From positions 59,897,933 through 59,961,932 of the forward strand of contig NC_081554.1 of NCBI RefSeq assembly GCF_963082655.1: 64,000 nt of DNA, given 5' to 3'. Shown here in pieces: positions 34,301 through 44,189 of this stretch. Numbering within the stretch: the stretch's first letter is position 1; every line of letters starts with the position of its first letter. The DNA comes from Stomoxys calcitrans (lineage: Eukaryota > Arthropoda > Insecta > Diptera > Muscidae). The notes below the pieces were generated by a model that saw nothing but the letters and a program-made list of their open reading frames with translations, ran no database searches and was not told the origin of the DNA. The position numbers and the translations under genes are program-made.

Positions 34301-37300
34301 AACTTAGAATGAACTTTAATCAAATGTATAATTGCCATTTTGTTTGATAACCTTTTCCCATCTTCCTGGCAAATTTAGTATTCCACGCTTATAGAACTTC
34401 TAGCCTTTATCTGCAAAGAACTGAACCAAGTGCGATTTTATAGCCTCTTCATTGCCGAAAGTTTTATCATTTAAGGAGTTCTGCAAAGATCGAAATAAAT
34501 GGTAGTCTGATGGTGCAAGGTCAGGGCTATATGGTGGATGCATCAAAAGTTCCCAGCCAAACTCACTCAGTTTTTGGCGAGTGACCAAAGATGTGTGCGG
34601 TCTAGCGTTCTCTTGGTGGAATATGACACCTTTACGATTGACCAATTCTGGTCACTTCTCCTTGATGGCTGTATTCAATTTGTCCAATCGTTGACAGTAA
34701 ACATCCGAATTAATCGTTTGGTTCCTTGGAAGCAGCTCAAAATATACCACACCCTTCCAATCCCACCAAACAGACAGCATAACCTTCTTTTGGTGGATAT
34801 CAGCCTTTGAAGTGGTTTGAGCTGGTTCACCGTGCTTGGACCATGATCGTTTTCGACGAACGTTGTTGTAAACAATCCACTTTTCATCTCCAGTTATGAT
34901 TCGTTTTAAAAATTGATTCGGTTTGTTAAATGAATTTCTTTCAATACATGTGGTACCCATATTAAAATTGACGCCCTACAAACAAATGCGAACAAAATTT
35001 CGCACACTTTTTTTCTAAAGCAAGCTAAAAGTAACAGCTGATAACTGACAGAAGAAAGAATGCAATTACAGCGTCACAAGCCGTTGAAAAAATTAGTCAA
35101 CGCCGACTATATTACTACTATATTACCGACAATTACTTTTTGGGCAACCCAATATTATTAATTTATTAAACTGTCTATATCATCTACACATTTTAGAGTA
35201 TTGACATTAATTTTCCGTACTGTTCTATCAAATTCATAGATAAAGTGGCCCCGAGGGCCCTTAACATGCCCTTTCCCAAAACATTAGGCTTTTAATACCA
35301 CGGTAACTTTCCTGTTCTAGAAACCTCTTCAATAATTTTGGGCCAATATGGAAAAAATATATTGATTGAAGGGTTCCAAATTCTCAAGGCCTCTTGGACC
35401 CTTCCCGGGTTTGTTTTCTGGGCATTTAGTATGTTTGCGGGTATGCCTTTATTTTAAAAAAATTAGTATTATTAAATCGAAGCTATTATTTTCCATACTT
35501 TGGTAAGTTTAGAGGTATGTCATTACTTTTAGCACTTCAGTATTTGTACGAAGAATTCATTATTTGTCATCTGGAGGTATGCTTACTCTGAAGCACTTTC
35601 CTTGAAGGTTATGTGCATGTTCAAATATTATTGCGGATATATCAGCTAGTAAGTGGTTACAGAATCTTGTTTCGGGTTACCCACTGACTTACCCGGTAAT
35701 ATGACTTTTTGCTGGATACCTTTTCCGGCGAAACCTCTCCTCAATTATCATCCATAACTCAGCGGATAACCGGTCTTACCGAGACACTCTACAACGAATA
35801 ACGTGGCGCCGAAAGAGGTTGTCACTGATATGGGTTCGCTGGGGATTAATAAAGAAATCATGTCTGGAATTCTTTGGAGGATTACAAGTTTCGACTTATT
35901 TAACTCGCCAGCACCGGGGTATATAGCAGCAATCGATATAATGGCTCCATGGCTTAGGTGGATATATTTTGTTTATTTAAGCATTACATATAAACATGTG
36001 GGATGGAGGGACACAAATCCAATTTTCATTTCTGAAGTAGGACAATGATGTCACACGTAAACAACAATTTTCCTCCTTCCAACTGACGCATTAAAATCCT
36101 CTCCTAGGCTTCTTACTCTCTTTGAATTTCAATAATTCTCTTTTTTTAATATTTCAGAATGGCTGCTAGTCAGTAGTGGTATATTTCAGGCAATTTTCGC
36201 CTTAGCTTTTGCCTATTGGGCTCACCGGATGCATCCCATTAGCTGGTTGGGAGGCGTTGTTATACTACAAGGCATAACATGCATAGTGGCTATGATACCA
36301 TCAATTATGAATTTGTAAGTAAGGACATCATTTCTATTATCATTCAATGATTACATTGCATTACATTATTTCTCCTCACACAGTGCCGACGGTTTGCGCT
36401 TTCAAAACTCCGCCGACGACGAGAATATTTGCGCCACATCTCTACAATCAGGCAAAATTCTTTCGGTTCAGAACAGTAATATGCTGATTTTGGCTATGAT
36501 GTTTATACTACAATTTGCTTTGGGATTGGCATCATTGGCTTTCTATACGGTTGGCATTACCTACATTGATGATAATTCTCCTTCGATTGACAGTGCGGCA
36601 GTGATAGCTACTGCTTTTGGAGCCAAATTAGTGGGCTTTCAAGGTGGATTTTTTTTAGTTATGGGAGTTGGAGCTATCGGTTTGGGTTGGTGGCTGGGCT
36701 GGGTCATATTGGGGCCACTCGTTTTGACCAGTGGCATTCTTTTGGGCTTGTTTCCTAAACAGCTGCCCAAAACGGTTATCCATCAAGCCGCTCAAAGGAT
36801 TATCGAAGAATCACGCAGTCGTCAGTTTGGTAGCCAATTTGCTACATACATCGATGACATAGCTTTTTGGCCTTCGTTAAAAAGGATTTTTGGCAATAAA
36901 TTGCTCATGTTCAATATTGTCAGCATTATGTTCATACAATCGGCCACCATTAACTACTCGCTGCAGGAGGAAAACTATCTACAGTCACGTTTCTATTTGC
37001 CTTTTAGCGAAGAGGATGGTTTGAGTCAGGAATGGCAAGCGCGATTTATGTCATTGTTTATAAAACCTACAGTGGCAGGTGTTAGTATGCTCATAGGTGG
37101 CCTATTGATCTCCAAGTTGAAACTAACGGGAAGGTAAATATTTTCTTTACACCAGGAATAACCAGAATTCATACTTAATTGTTCTTTTTGCAGGAAAATT
37201 GCTGCCATTAATATGGGCATGTGCATAAAACTTTTCATCATTTATATTATCTATATCTTCATTAAATGTGATGTGGGCCCAATAGCCGGTGTTAAAAATG

Positions 37301-40300
37301 GAAAAATTGAGCAACCCGGTTGTTCGAGAAATTGTATATGCACTCCCACATCATTTTTGCCTGTGTGCCCGGAAAATTCAACAGTTACTTACTTTGCTCC
37401 CTGCTATGCTGGTTGCACACGAATATCGTCCATCAATAATATTGAGGTATGTATGGATAAATGGTAGTTTTGAATTCGATTACATTAGGATGGGATTTGT
37501 AATCAAACTCCAATGTTTCAAAGTAGTTGACCTGTCCTAACCACTGGCAATGAACTGAGCTCTGCTTGTTCTATTGGTTACTGTATTTGGCTGGCAATCT
37601 TCCTTTGGTTCCGACAACGACCAGTATCTTACAATCTGGCCTAAGCACAGTCAGACAGTTTTAAGGGGTTCTTGAACTCAAACAATGCTCTCTGATTCGG
37701 TCTTCTTTTAAAGATGAAAAACATTTGGAACCCAAATTAGTCTGGATAGGAAGCCTACTACAAACGATACAGATACCATGTATGATTTTATTCTATGTCA
37801 ACTTCCCCGTCGCAAATTTAGCCAAAAAGCAAAAATATTTGAAATAAGTCATCAATTTTTTATCTATTGATAGACCTGAAGGCAAGGAAGAGATTGAAAC
37901 CATAGAAATTCTGTAAAGCACTCTGAAAACTTTTAGACCCGATTGTGAGGGTGGGACCGACATTGAAGAACTTGTGTGGTACCCAATACTTATGCCTCAA
38001 GTGTAGGACGATGGAGACACACAAAGTGGTATCGGAGATCGAGACGTCTCTCAAGCTGAAGGAGTTCACCACTGTAGCTTTCCCAAATTTCGAGCGGGCA
38101 CTTAACAACGGAAAGAGGGTCGATAATAGCTGCCCTGGACCGCATCACCTTAATATCTGCTAGTGGACGAATAATATATGCGGCAACTTCATCTACGCAG
38201 ACTCGGAAGATAGTGTGGTCAGCAGGAGGGAGACAAGGGGAACACCTCAAGGTGGGTGTCCTAGAAGGAATCTTATGATAAACGAAGTTCAATTGGAGTT
38301 CAACTAGGCAAGGATCTGGCTATGATCAACGAGATCATAGCATGGTCATTGAGAAGACTATCGAGATGTCTATTAGAAATGGGATGAGGAATAACCTAGT
38401 GAGGACGGACCTGGTGCTCCACACTCGGAGGTATTGATATCGGATTTCAAATCCCCTTCGTTGGACGGGACCCACTGCAGTTGTCGAAGAAGCCGAAATT
38501 CCTACCCCTAGAAAACAATTCGACAATGTTCTGGAAAGGAATACGTAGGAGGCCCCCATTGCGCCGTTTGGTAGACTGCGATGGCGAAAAAGTACAACGT
38601 TAGGATAATACAGTAGGTTCAGAGAACGTAGGCGGAGCGATGAGAACCTCATAGGCGGAGCGATGATGACCACTCCTACTAGGGCCATGGAAACCATTCT
38701 AGATATCCGTTCCATAGACATACAGATTAAGTGTGAGGCAGCCATTGCGGCTATGAGACTTAAGGCGATGGGAGAATTGATAGAGGGTAGTAGCAGGTTA
38801 TACCATCTCGGTATAATGGTATAATCGAGGCGTCGATAGGAAACCTGGAAGGAATGCAAGAGGTTTCCGATCGGATACCTGAGACAACACTTGAGGTCGA
38901 GTGCGAGGCACTCCTGCCAGCGGCGCAGTTTTGGATTGACGGTACCCTAGTATTGCCATCTGGAATATCATGTTACACGGATGGATCAAAGCTAGAGGAC
39001 AGAGTGGGCCTGATATTTGTTTTAGACTGCCTGATCATAATACGGTCCTGCAGGCGGAGTTCCGGGCGATCACGGAATGCGTGAGATGGTGTGGTGTTAA
39101 CGTGAAGATGTCGAGTGTGAACATCTTTACGGACAGTAAAATGGCTGTCACGAACAGTCTTGGAGTGTAAGAAGGAGATTAACGCCTTCCATGAGGATGG
39201 CACGATCCGCATCGTATGGGCGCCCGTCCATAGCGAAGTAACTGGGAATAAGAAAGCAGACGATTTGACAGTGAAGGCCAGAGGACTGCCGTCAATAAAC
39301 TTAGTAAATACGAAGTCTTTCGGGTCGACGCAGTCCAAGTTAAGCGCGTGGGCGACAAATGCGCATAAAACCCTGTGGAACTGCGAAGTGGTCGGTAGGA
39401 CGACGAAAATCCTATGGGGAGACCCAGATCGTGAGAATACGAGGCTATTACTGAAAGGAAGTAAGGAGGAGGTCAGTATAGCTCTCGGTATCATAACGAG
39501 ACACATAGGTATCATAGCGGGACACATAGCTCACTTATGTAAAATCGGTGCGGCAAGTGAAAGTGTATAGGGCATGCGGGGAAGATGATGAGACGTTGGA
39601 GCATTTCCTGTCATTGCCCGGCTTTCGCGTCTAACAGATATAGGCACTTAGGTGGGGACATAATACCAGACATGAACCAACTTAGGGGAGTGATATGGAA
39701 AACAATAAAAGATTTTGTAAGTAGAAAGAAACTCCAAACATAACTTTTCTTTTTTACCCACCACAGAAGGATGGGGGTATATTCATTTTGTCATTCCGTT
39801 TGCAAAGCATCGAAATATCCATTTCCGACCCTATAAAGTATATATATTCTTGATCAGCGTAAAAATCTAACACGATCTAGCTGTGTCCGTCCGTCAATCC
39901 TTCCGCCTCTTTAGTCTTTAAAAATAGAGATATTTGAGCTGAAACTTTGTCCAGATTCTTTTCTTTTGTCCATAAGCGGGTTAAGTTCGAAGATGGGCTA
40001 TATCGGACTATATCTTGATATAGCCCCCATATTGACGATCTGCCGATTTAGGCGTATTTTGCTTATATTTGGGACAGTGAATTGTGTTAAGCCAGTCGAT
40101 ATCCCACTAAATTTGGCCTAAATCGTTTCAGTTTTGGGTCCATAAAGGACACCTTTATTGTCCGATTTCGCAAAATTTGGGACGGTGAGTTAGGTTAGGC
40201 CCCTGACATGTTTCTGCAATATGGCCCAGATCGGTCCAGATTTGGATATAGCTGCCATATAGACCGATCTCTCGATTTAAGGTTTTAGACCCATAAAAAG

Positions 40301-42753
40301 CGCATATATCGTCCGATTTCGCCGAAATTTGGGACAAGGAGTTGTGTTAAGCCCTTCGATAGCCCTCTTCAATTTTGCCTAGATCGGTTCAGATTTGGAT
40401 ATAGCTGCCATATAGACCGATCTCTCGATATAATGTTTTTGGCGCATAAAATACGCATTTATTGTCCGTTTTCGCCGAAATTTGGGACAGTGAGTTGCAT
40501 TAGGCCTTCAGACAGCCCTCTTCAATTAGGCCCAGATCGGTTCAGATTTGGATATAGCTGCCATATTGACCGATCTCTCGATTTAAAGTCTTGGCCCCAT
40601 AAAAATCACATTTAAAATCCGATTTCGCTGAAATTTGACACAGTGACTTATGTTAGGCTTTTCGACATCCATGTCGTATATGGTTCAGATCGGTTTTTTT
40701 TTGGATATGGCTACCAAAAAGATCAATATTTTGTTCTACAAAATTGAAAAATGGCTTGTACTTATTAGACCTCTCAATATCCGTGTCGAATTTGGTCCAA
40801 ATCGGACCATATCTCGAGTAAGCTGCTATGGGGGCACAAATTATGCATTTTTCACCGGATTATTACGAAAGGTGGTTTACATATATGCCCGAGGTGGTGG
40901 GTATCCAAAGTTCGGCCCGGCCTAACTTAATGCCTTTTTACTTGTTGAGGTTATCCTCTCACGATCCATAGGATATTCGCCGTCCTACCGTCTGTTTCGC
41001 TGTTCCACCCTTAACTCGTTGCCCACACCCTTAACTCGGACTGCGTCGACCTAAAAGGCTATCGACGGCAGTTCTCTGGCCTTCACTGCCAAATCGTTTA
41101 ACCTTTAATTCCCACTTGCTCCGTTATGGCCCGGCACCCAAACGATGCGGATTTTCCCAGACACGGTGTTAATCTCCTTATTACACTGCAAGACTTTTCG
41201 TGACCTTACTTTCCTGGTTGTCATTGCCCTTATGGCCAGTTTACTGTCCGTGAAGATGTTCACACTCGACGACCTCGCGTTAACACCAGACTACCTCACG
41301 CATTTTGTGATCGCCCGAGTCTTCACCTGCGGGGCCGTTTTATGGGTAGGCAGTCTAAAACAGATCTCAGTGCCTGGGTTCTCAATGTAGACCCCCAGGC
41401 CCACTCAGTCCTCCAGCTTTGATTCATCCGTGTAACATGATCGTCCAGATGACAATACTAGGGTTCTGTCAGTCCAAGATTGTGCCGCTGGCAGCAGTGC
41501 CTCGCACTCGACCTTTAATATGGTCTCAGGTATTCGATCGGATATCTCAGGTATCTTATCATTGAATTTTGTGTAAAGTTTAAATCTCAGGTATCTTATC
41601 ATTGAATTTTGTGTTAAGTTTAAAAAATAGAATCACGGAAAACATGGGTTTTCAACGGTGAAAAATGAACATAGTACCAGCCTTTGCCTATTAATCATTT
41701 CATTTTCTTTCCAGATCTATGAAGGATGCAGCTGTGGCGGGACTAATAATTACGAAATGGATTTGACCAACAGCAAACGTGCCACTCTGGGTGCTTGCAG
41801 CTCTGAAAACTGTTTCAAAATGCTGCTGGCCTTTCAGCTATTGAGTCTATCAACGGGTGTGGTGTATGGCATGACAACAATAGGCAAAATAATCATTAGC
41901 TTGCGAAGTGTGTTGCCCCAGGATAAGGGTTTGGCCTTGGCAATGGAGGTAATGTGTCTGGGATTTTTCGCCTATGTTCCGGTTCACTTGGCCTATGATG
42001 TGGTATCACGTGAGTAACTTTTAACTTTAAATGAAAGAAGGATTTTTTTATATTCATTTCTTCCCAACAGGTGTCACCTGTGTCTATTGGGCCCCCAACT
42101 ATACCCAATGCTTGTTACGTGAAACGCCTAAGCATGGCAATATCTTGAATATACTCTCAGCTTGTTTGATCTTCGTGGGTCTTATATTTGATATTTTGGT
42201 ATTCATTTTCATCAAAGGATTGAACATTTACAACTGCAAAGTTACTGATCTCAATTATACACCATCACTGTATTCAGCTGTACCACAGGGTGATCCCACA
42301 CATACTCCCATGAGTGTTAGTCCTGTGACCACATCCACAATAGCAACAATACCAGGGCCACGGCCTCAGCCTCAGCCCACTAGGCATGCTCCCAATCCTG
42401 AAATTACTGTGTTTCGTCAACCATCAACATTGACGAACTCCTCAGCCGGCGATAGTAGTATTATTGAGCCTCCCACCAATGGGGTGACTTATGCCCAAGT
42501 TGTATTTCCCCCGGACAAACGTAAACCAAATGATGGCAGTGCTAGTCCCAAGCGAATGGCAGTAAGAGCTGATGTTCCTTTGCATCATTTATCCAACGAC
42601 GATGTGCGGGCGCCATTGTCAAATTTAAAATCATTTACTCCAAATAAAGCAACGGATGTAGAGCCAGGATCAACTGGTGCCATACCCAAACAGAAACTGT
42701 TGGAAACAAATTTAGATGATATAAGACCACAAAGCCCTGAAACTGATTTTTAG
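31261..42753 (+). CDS. OATP gene B: divergent organic anion transporter (7 coding exons)
   Basis: Joined exons 31261-31324, 31400-31588, 36158-36314, 36384-37133, 37194-37446, 41715-42009 and 42071-42753 give 2391 nt and 796 residues. All junctions are GT/AG and in phase. Expected role by family: a plasma-membrane carrier of amphipathic organic anions. Visible: GWCRGPSCQKYARLRSFVIV leading into helix 1, helix 2 (EWLLVSSGIFQAIFALAF), YIDDN, GLFPKQLPK after helix 6, the Kazal-like loop (~415-480: CSRNCICTP, FLPVCPEN, FAPCYAGC, then GCSCGG), the C-terminal helices, and a Pro/Ser-rich cytoplasmic tail of ~160 residues ending PETDF. Odd: where gene A has DPRWLGAWW, gene B has only GAIGLGWWLGW, with the preceding extracellular loop about 16 residues shorter. 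The helices are otherwise intact and the frame is open, so it looks functional but diverged. Two large introns are packed with transposons. Confidence 0.92.
31400..31588 (+). CDS. OATP gene B exon 2
   Basis: Residues 22-84. The acceptor is AATTTCAG|AT. It encodes DCGIRVLGWCRGPSC and helix 1 (SFVIVLACAGLLQGACETYF). The donor is GGTGG|GTAAGT, phase 1. Confidence 0.92.
31895..32150 (+). pseudogene. LINE fragment (endonuclease-RT linker region)
   Basis: Plus-strand reading gives RVIAGRKAPWDKFRHALYGS, then VETVEDIDMMLKRITNTLND and SFKFACIKP. This resembles the segment between endonuclease and RT in Jockey/R1-type ORF2. The remainder of the element is missing. Confidence 0.5.
32235..32247 (+). mobile_element. 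Helitron-like 3' end fragment
   Basis: GGTCCGGTTCAGCTAG followed by T matches the 3' ends at 28101, 30505 and 51802. Its upstream hairpin is gone. Confidence 0.4.
32258..32416. mobile_element. One-ended mariner MITE fragment
   Basis: Matches the MITE at 564-798 in reverse order from GCATTCTTTCTTCTGTCAGT to GGGAACCCAA at 32416, so only one terminus survives. Confidence 0.75.
32672..34190 (-). repeat. Dispersed hairpin-family repeat, ~140 bp units, minus orientation
   Basis: From TATACCCACCACTGTAGAAG to GGTGGGTATCCAAAGTTCGG and a TTTTTACTTG end. Eight or so units carry GACCGATCTGCCGATAAAGG and TTTCGCTGAAATTTGAAACA. Same subfamily as 19678. Confidence 0.8.
34241..35152 (-). mobile_element. Mariner element, internally deleted (912 bp)
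   Basis: TA-flanked with the same ends as 29025. The minus-strand transposase reads NKPNQFLKRIITGDEKWIVY, LSVWWDWKGVVYFELLP, then a stop, then VIFHQENARPH and HPPYSPDLAPSDYHLF. The second catalytic Asp is Glu (HQEN), and it has lost the NACDMHLK-type stretch that copy 29025 still has. It is inactive. Confidence 0.9.
36158..36314 (+). CDS. OATP gene B exon 3
   Basis: Residues 85-136. The acceptor is ATATTTCAG|AA. It encodes helix 2-3: EWLLVSSGIFQAIFALAF and GGVVILQGITCIVAMIPS. The donor is AATTT|GTAAGT, phase 2. Confidence 0.9.
36384..37133 (+). CDS. OATP gene B exon 4
   Basis: Residues 137-386. The acceptor is CACACAG|T. It holds the NICATS loop, helix 4, YIDDN, helix 5, the degenerate signature GLGWWLGWVILG, GLFPKQLPK and helix 7. 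The donor is GAAG|GTAAAT, phase 2. Confidence 0.93.
37194..37446 (+). CDS. OATP gene B exon 5 (Kazal-like loop, first half)
   Basis: Residues 387-471. The acceptor is TTTTTGCAG|G. It encodes helix 8 (MGMCIKLFIIYIIYIFI) and the cysteine loop CSRNCICTP, VCPEN and APCYAGC. The donor is ATTGAG|GTATGT, phase 0, the intron shared with gene A. Confidence 0.92.
37900..39740 (+). pseudogene. Non-LTR retrotransposon remnant (RT motif B, RNase H, zinc knuckle)
   Basis: Plus-strand pieces: RRETRGTPQGG (RT motif B, ~38228), AMETILDIRSIDIQIKCEAA, SDRIPETTLEVECEALLPAA, ISCYTDGSKLEDRVG (RNase H start), LPDHNTVLQAEFRAITECVR, VNIFTDS, ECKKEINAFHEDGTIRIVWA, ARGLPSINLV, then CGEDDETLEHFL and a short C-terminus ending KDFVSRKKLQ. 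The segment between motif B and the RNase H region is mostly deleted and the frame breaks several times. Same family as 12890 and 40948. Confidence 0.8.
39752..40947 (-). repeat. Dispersed hairpin-family repeat, minus orientation
   Basis: From TACCCACCACAGAAGGATGG to CAAAGTTCGGCCCGGCCTAA and TTTTTACTTG. Units of ~140 bp with GATATAGCTGCCATATAGAC and TCCGATTTCGCCGAAATTTG. Confidence 0.8.
40948..41535 (-). pseudogene. RNase H region of a non-LTR retrotransposon
   Basis: The minus strand gives SDRIPETILKVECEALLPAA, CYTDESKLED and, after breaks, RNase H-like pieces. It stands in inverted orientation to the copy at 37900. Confidence 0.65.
41544..41623. repeat. Two-copy 40 bp tandem duplication
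   Basis: The unit beginning ATCTCAGGTATCTTATCATT occurs at 41544 and again at 41584 with one base difference, about 90 bp before the exon 6 acceptor of gene B. Confidence 0.9.
41715..42009 (+). CDS. OATP gene B exon 6
   Basis: Residues 472-569. The acceptor is TTTCCAG|ATC. It completes the loop with YEGCSCGG and ACSSENC, and adds the next two helices. The donor is ATCAC|GTGAGT, phase 1. Confidence 0.92.
42071..42753 (+). CDS. OATP gene B exon 7 (terminal)
   Basis: Residues 570-796 and stop TAG. The acceptor is CCAACAG|GT. It encodes VTCVYWAPNYTQC, the last helix (ILSACLIFVGLIFDILVFIF) and a long low-complexity cytoplasmic tail. Confidence 0.92.
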
Positions 42754-43479
42754 TTTTAAAGACACTTAATCTACAAATAAGGCTATGAAACATGAGAAAA
42801 TACCCAGGTCTTTCCTTAGCTAGTTAGTCATGGCTCATTATTTGATGTAGCTTTAATGTCAATCTTCTGTTTAACTCCTTAATCTTTGGAAGGGAGAGAT
42901 TTTGTCTGGTTCAAATGAAAATGAGGATTAAAGCATTTACCACAACCTTCCTTTAATACGTTAAGAGATATTTTCATATTTAGAGGGTCTTATTTAGGTG
43001 CTAGTAATCACGATCATGTTGGAGACCTGGGTGGTTAAATTTTTTTTAAGATTTATAACATAGCATTTATTTAACAATAACAAGGACATTAATTCTTAAT
43101 ATTAAATATGAAGCATAGGACAAATTCAAACATCCCGATTTACTCGGATATTTCATCATTTTTACGTTGGTTTGTATTCTATATAAACCTTGCAATATCG
43201 AATTCCGAACTGTTTTGTATACTTAGATGTATGTAACTGGTAAGAAATATATTTTAGATAAGTTTTCTATTTTATAAAGGCTATAATAAAATTTATGTAT
43301 ATTAGACCAGCCCAGTCTTTAAAAGAGTTTTGTTTGCAAACTCAAAAAAAGAAAATTTGTTTCACATAAATGAAATTTTCGCCATCTTCTGCGCTCATTC
43401 TAAAATCTCTGACACCAAGTTTCAAGGTGTCTCCCACCACTTGATCTTTCCATCGGGCTTTGTTGACGGTCATGGGAGA
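42754..43479 (+). other. 3' flank of OATP gene B
   Basis: AT-rich sequence after the stop. An AATAAAAT occurs near 43282, too far to call the polyadenylation signal with confidence. A dispersed fragment around 43380-43460 matches one near 23810. Confidence 0.4.
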
Positions 43480-44165
43480 AGCTGTTGTACAAAATTTCTG
43501 CCAAATCGGTTTATATAGCAGCTATATCTCATGCTAAATTTCAGCCAAATCGGATGAGAATTGGGCCCTCTACCGGCTCAAGAAACCAAGATTTCAGATC
43601 GGTTTATATGACAGCTATACCAAGTTATGAAGCGATTTGATCCATACTTGGCACAAATGTTGGAAGTGATACCAAAACATCACGTGCAAAATTACAGTCA
43701 AATCGGATAAGAATTGCGCCCTCTAAAAGCTGAAGAAGTCAAGACTCAAGATGGGTTTATATGACAGCTATATCAGGTTATGAACCGATTTGAACCATAC
43801 TTAGCACAGTTGTTGGAAGTGATACCAAAACATCATGTGCATCAGCCAAATCGGATAATATTTGCGCCCTCTTGTATGTTGAAGGTCATGGGGGAAGCCG
43901 TAGTACAAAATTTCAGCCAAATCGGATAATAATTGCACCCTCTAGAGGCTCAAGAAGTCAAGACCCAAGACCGATTTTTAAGACAGCTATATCAAAACGT
44001 GGATCGATTTGGCTCATTTACAATAACAACCGACTTACACTAATAAAAAGTATTTGTGTAAAATTTTAAGCGCCTGGCTTTACTCCTTCGAAAATTAGTG
44101 TGCTTTCGACAGACAAGCGGATGGACGGACAGACGGATGGACATGGCTAGATCGACTCCAAGTAT
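43480..44165 (+). repeat. Dispersed hairpin-family repeat block
   Basis: Four ~165 bp units with AAATCGGATAAGAATTGCGC and GTTTATATGACAGCTATATC, ending in GGACGGACAGACGGATGGAC and a truncated tail. Confidence 0.75.
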
Positions 44166-44189
44166 TTTATCAATTTGGTCCAAAGACCG

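Larger units (their letters stand above)
31589..36157 (+). other. Intron 2 of OATP gene B (4.6 kb)
   Basis: It contains a LINE fragment, a Helitron-type 3' end, a one-ended mariner fragment, a hairpin-family block and a mariner copy. The last kilobase (35155-36157) shows no recognised element. Confidence 0.85.
37447..41714 (+). other. Intron 5 of OATP gene B (4.3 kb)
   Basis: It splits the Kazal-like loop. It holds two LINE remnants, a hairpin-family block and a 40 bp tandem duplication close to exon 6. Positions 37447-37900 show nothing recognisable. Confidence 0.85.

Noticed and set aside
36394..37137. A stand-alone 247-residue membrane protein gene
   Set aside because: It is exon 4 of OATP gene B, bounded by splice sites, with no ATG at the frame start.
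41896..42108. A minus-strand frame of 70 residues
   Set aside because: It is the antisense shadow of gene B exons 6 and 7.
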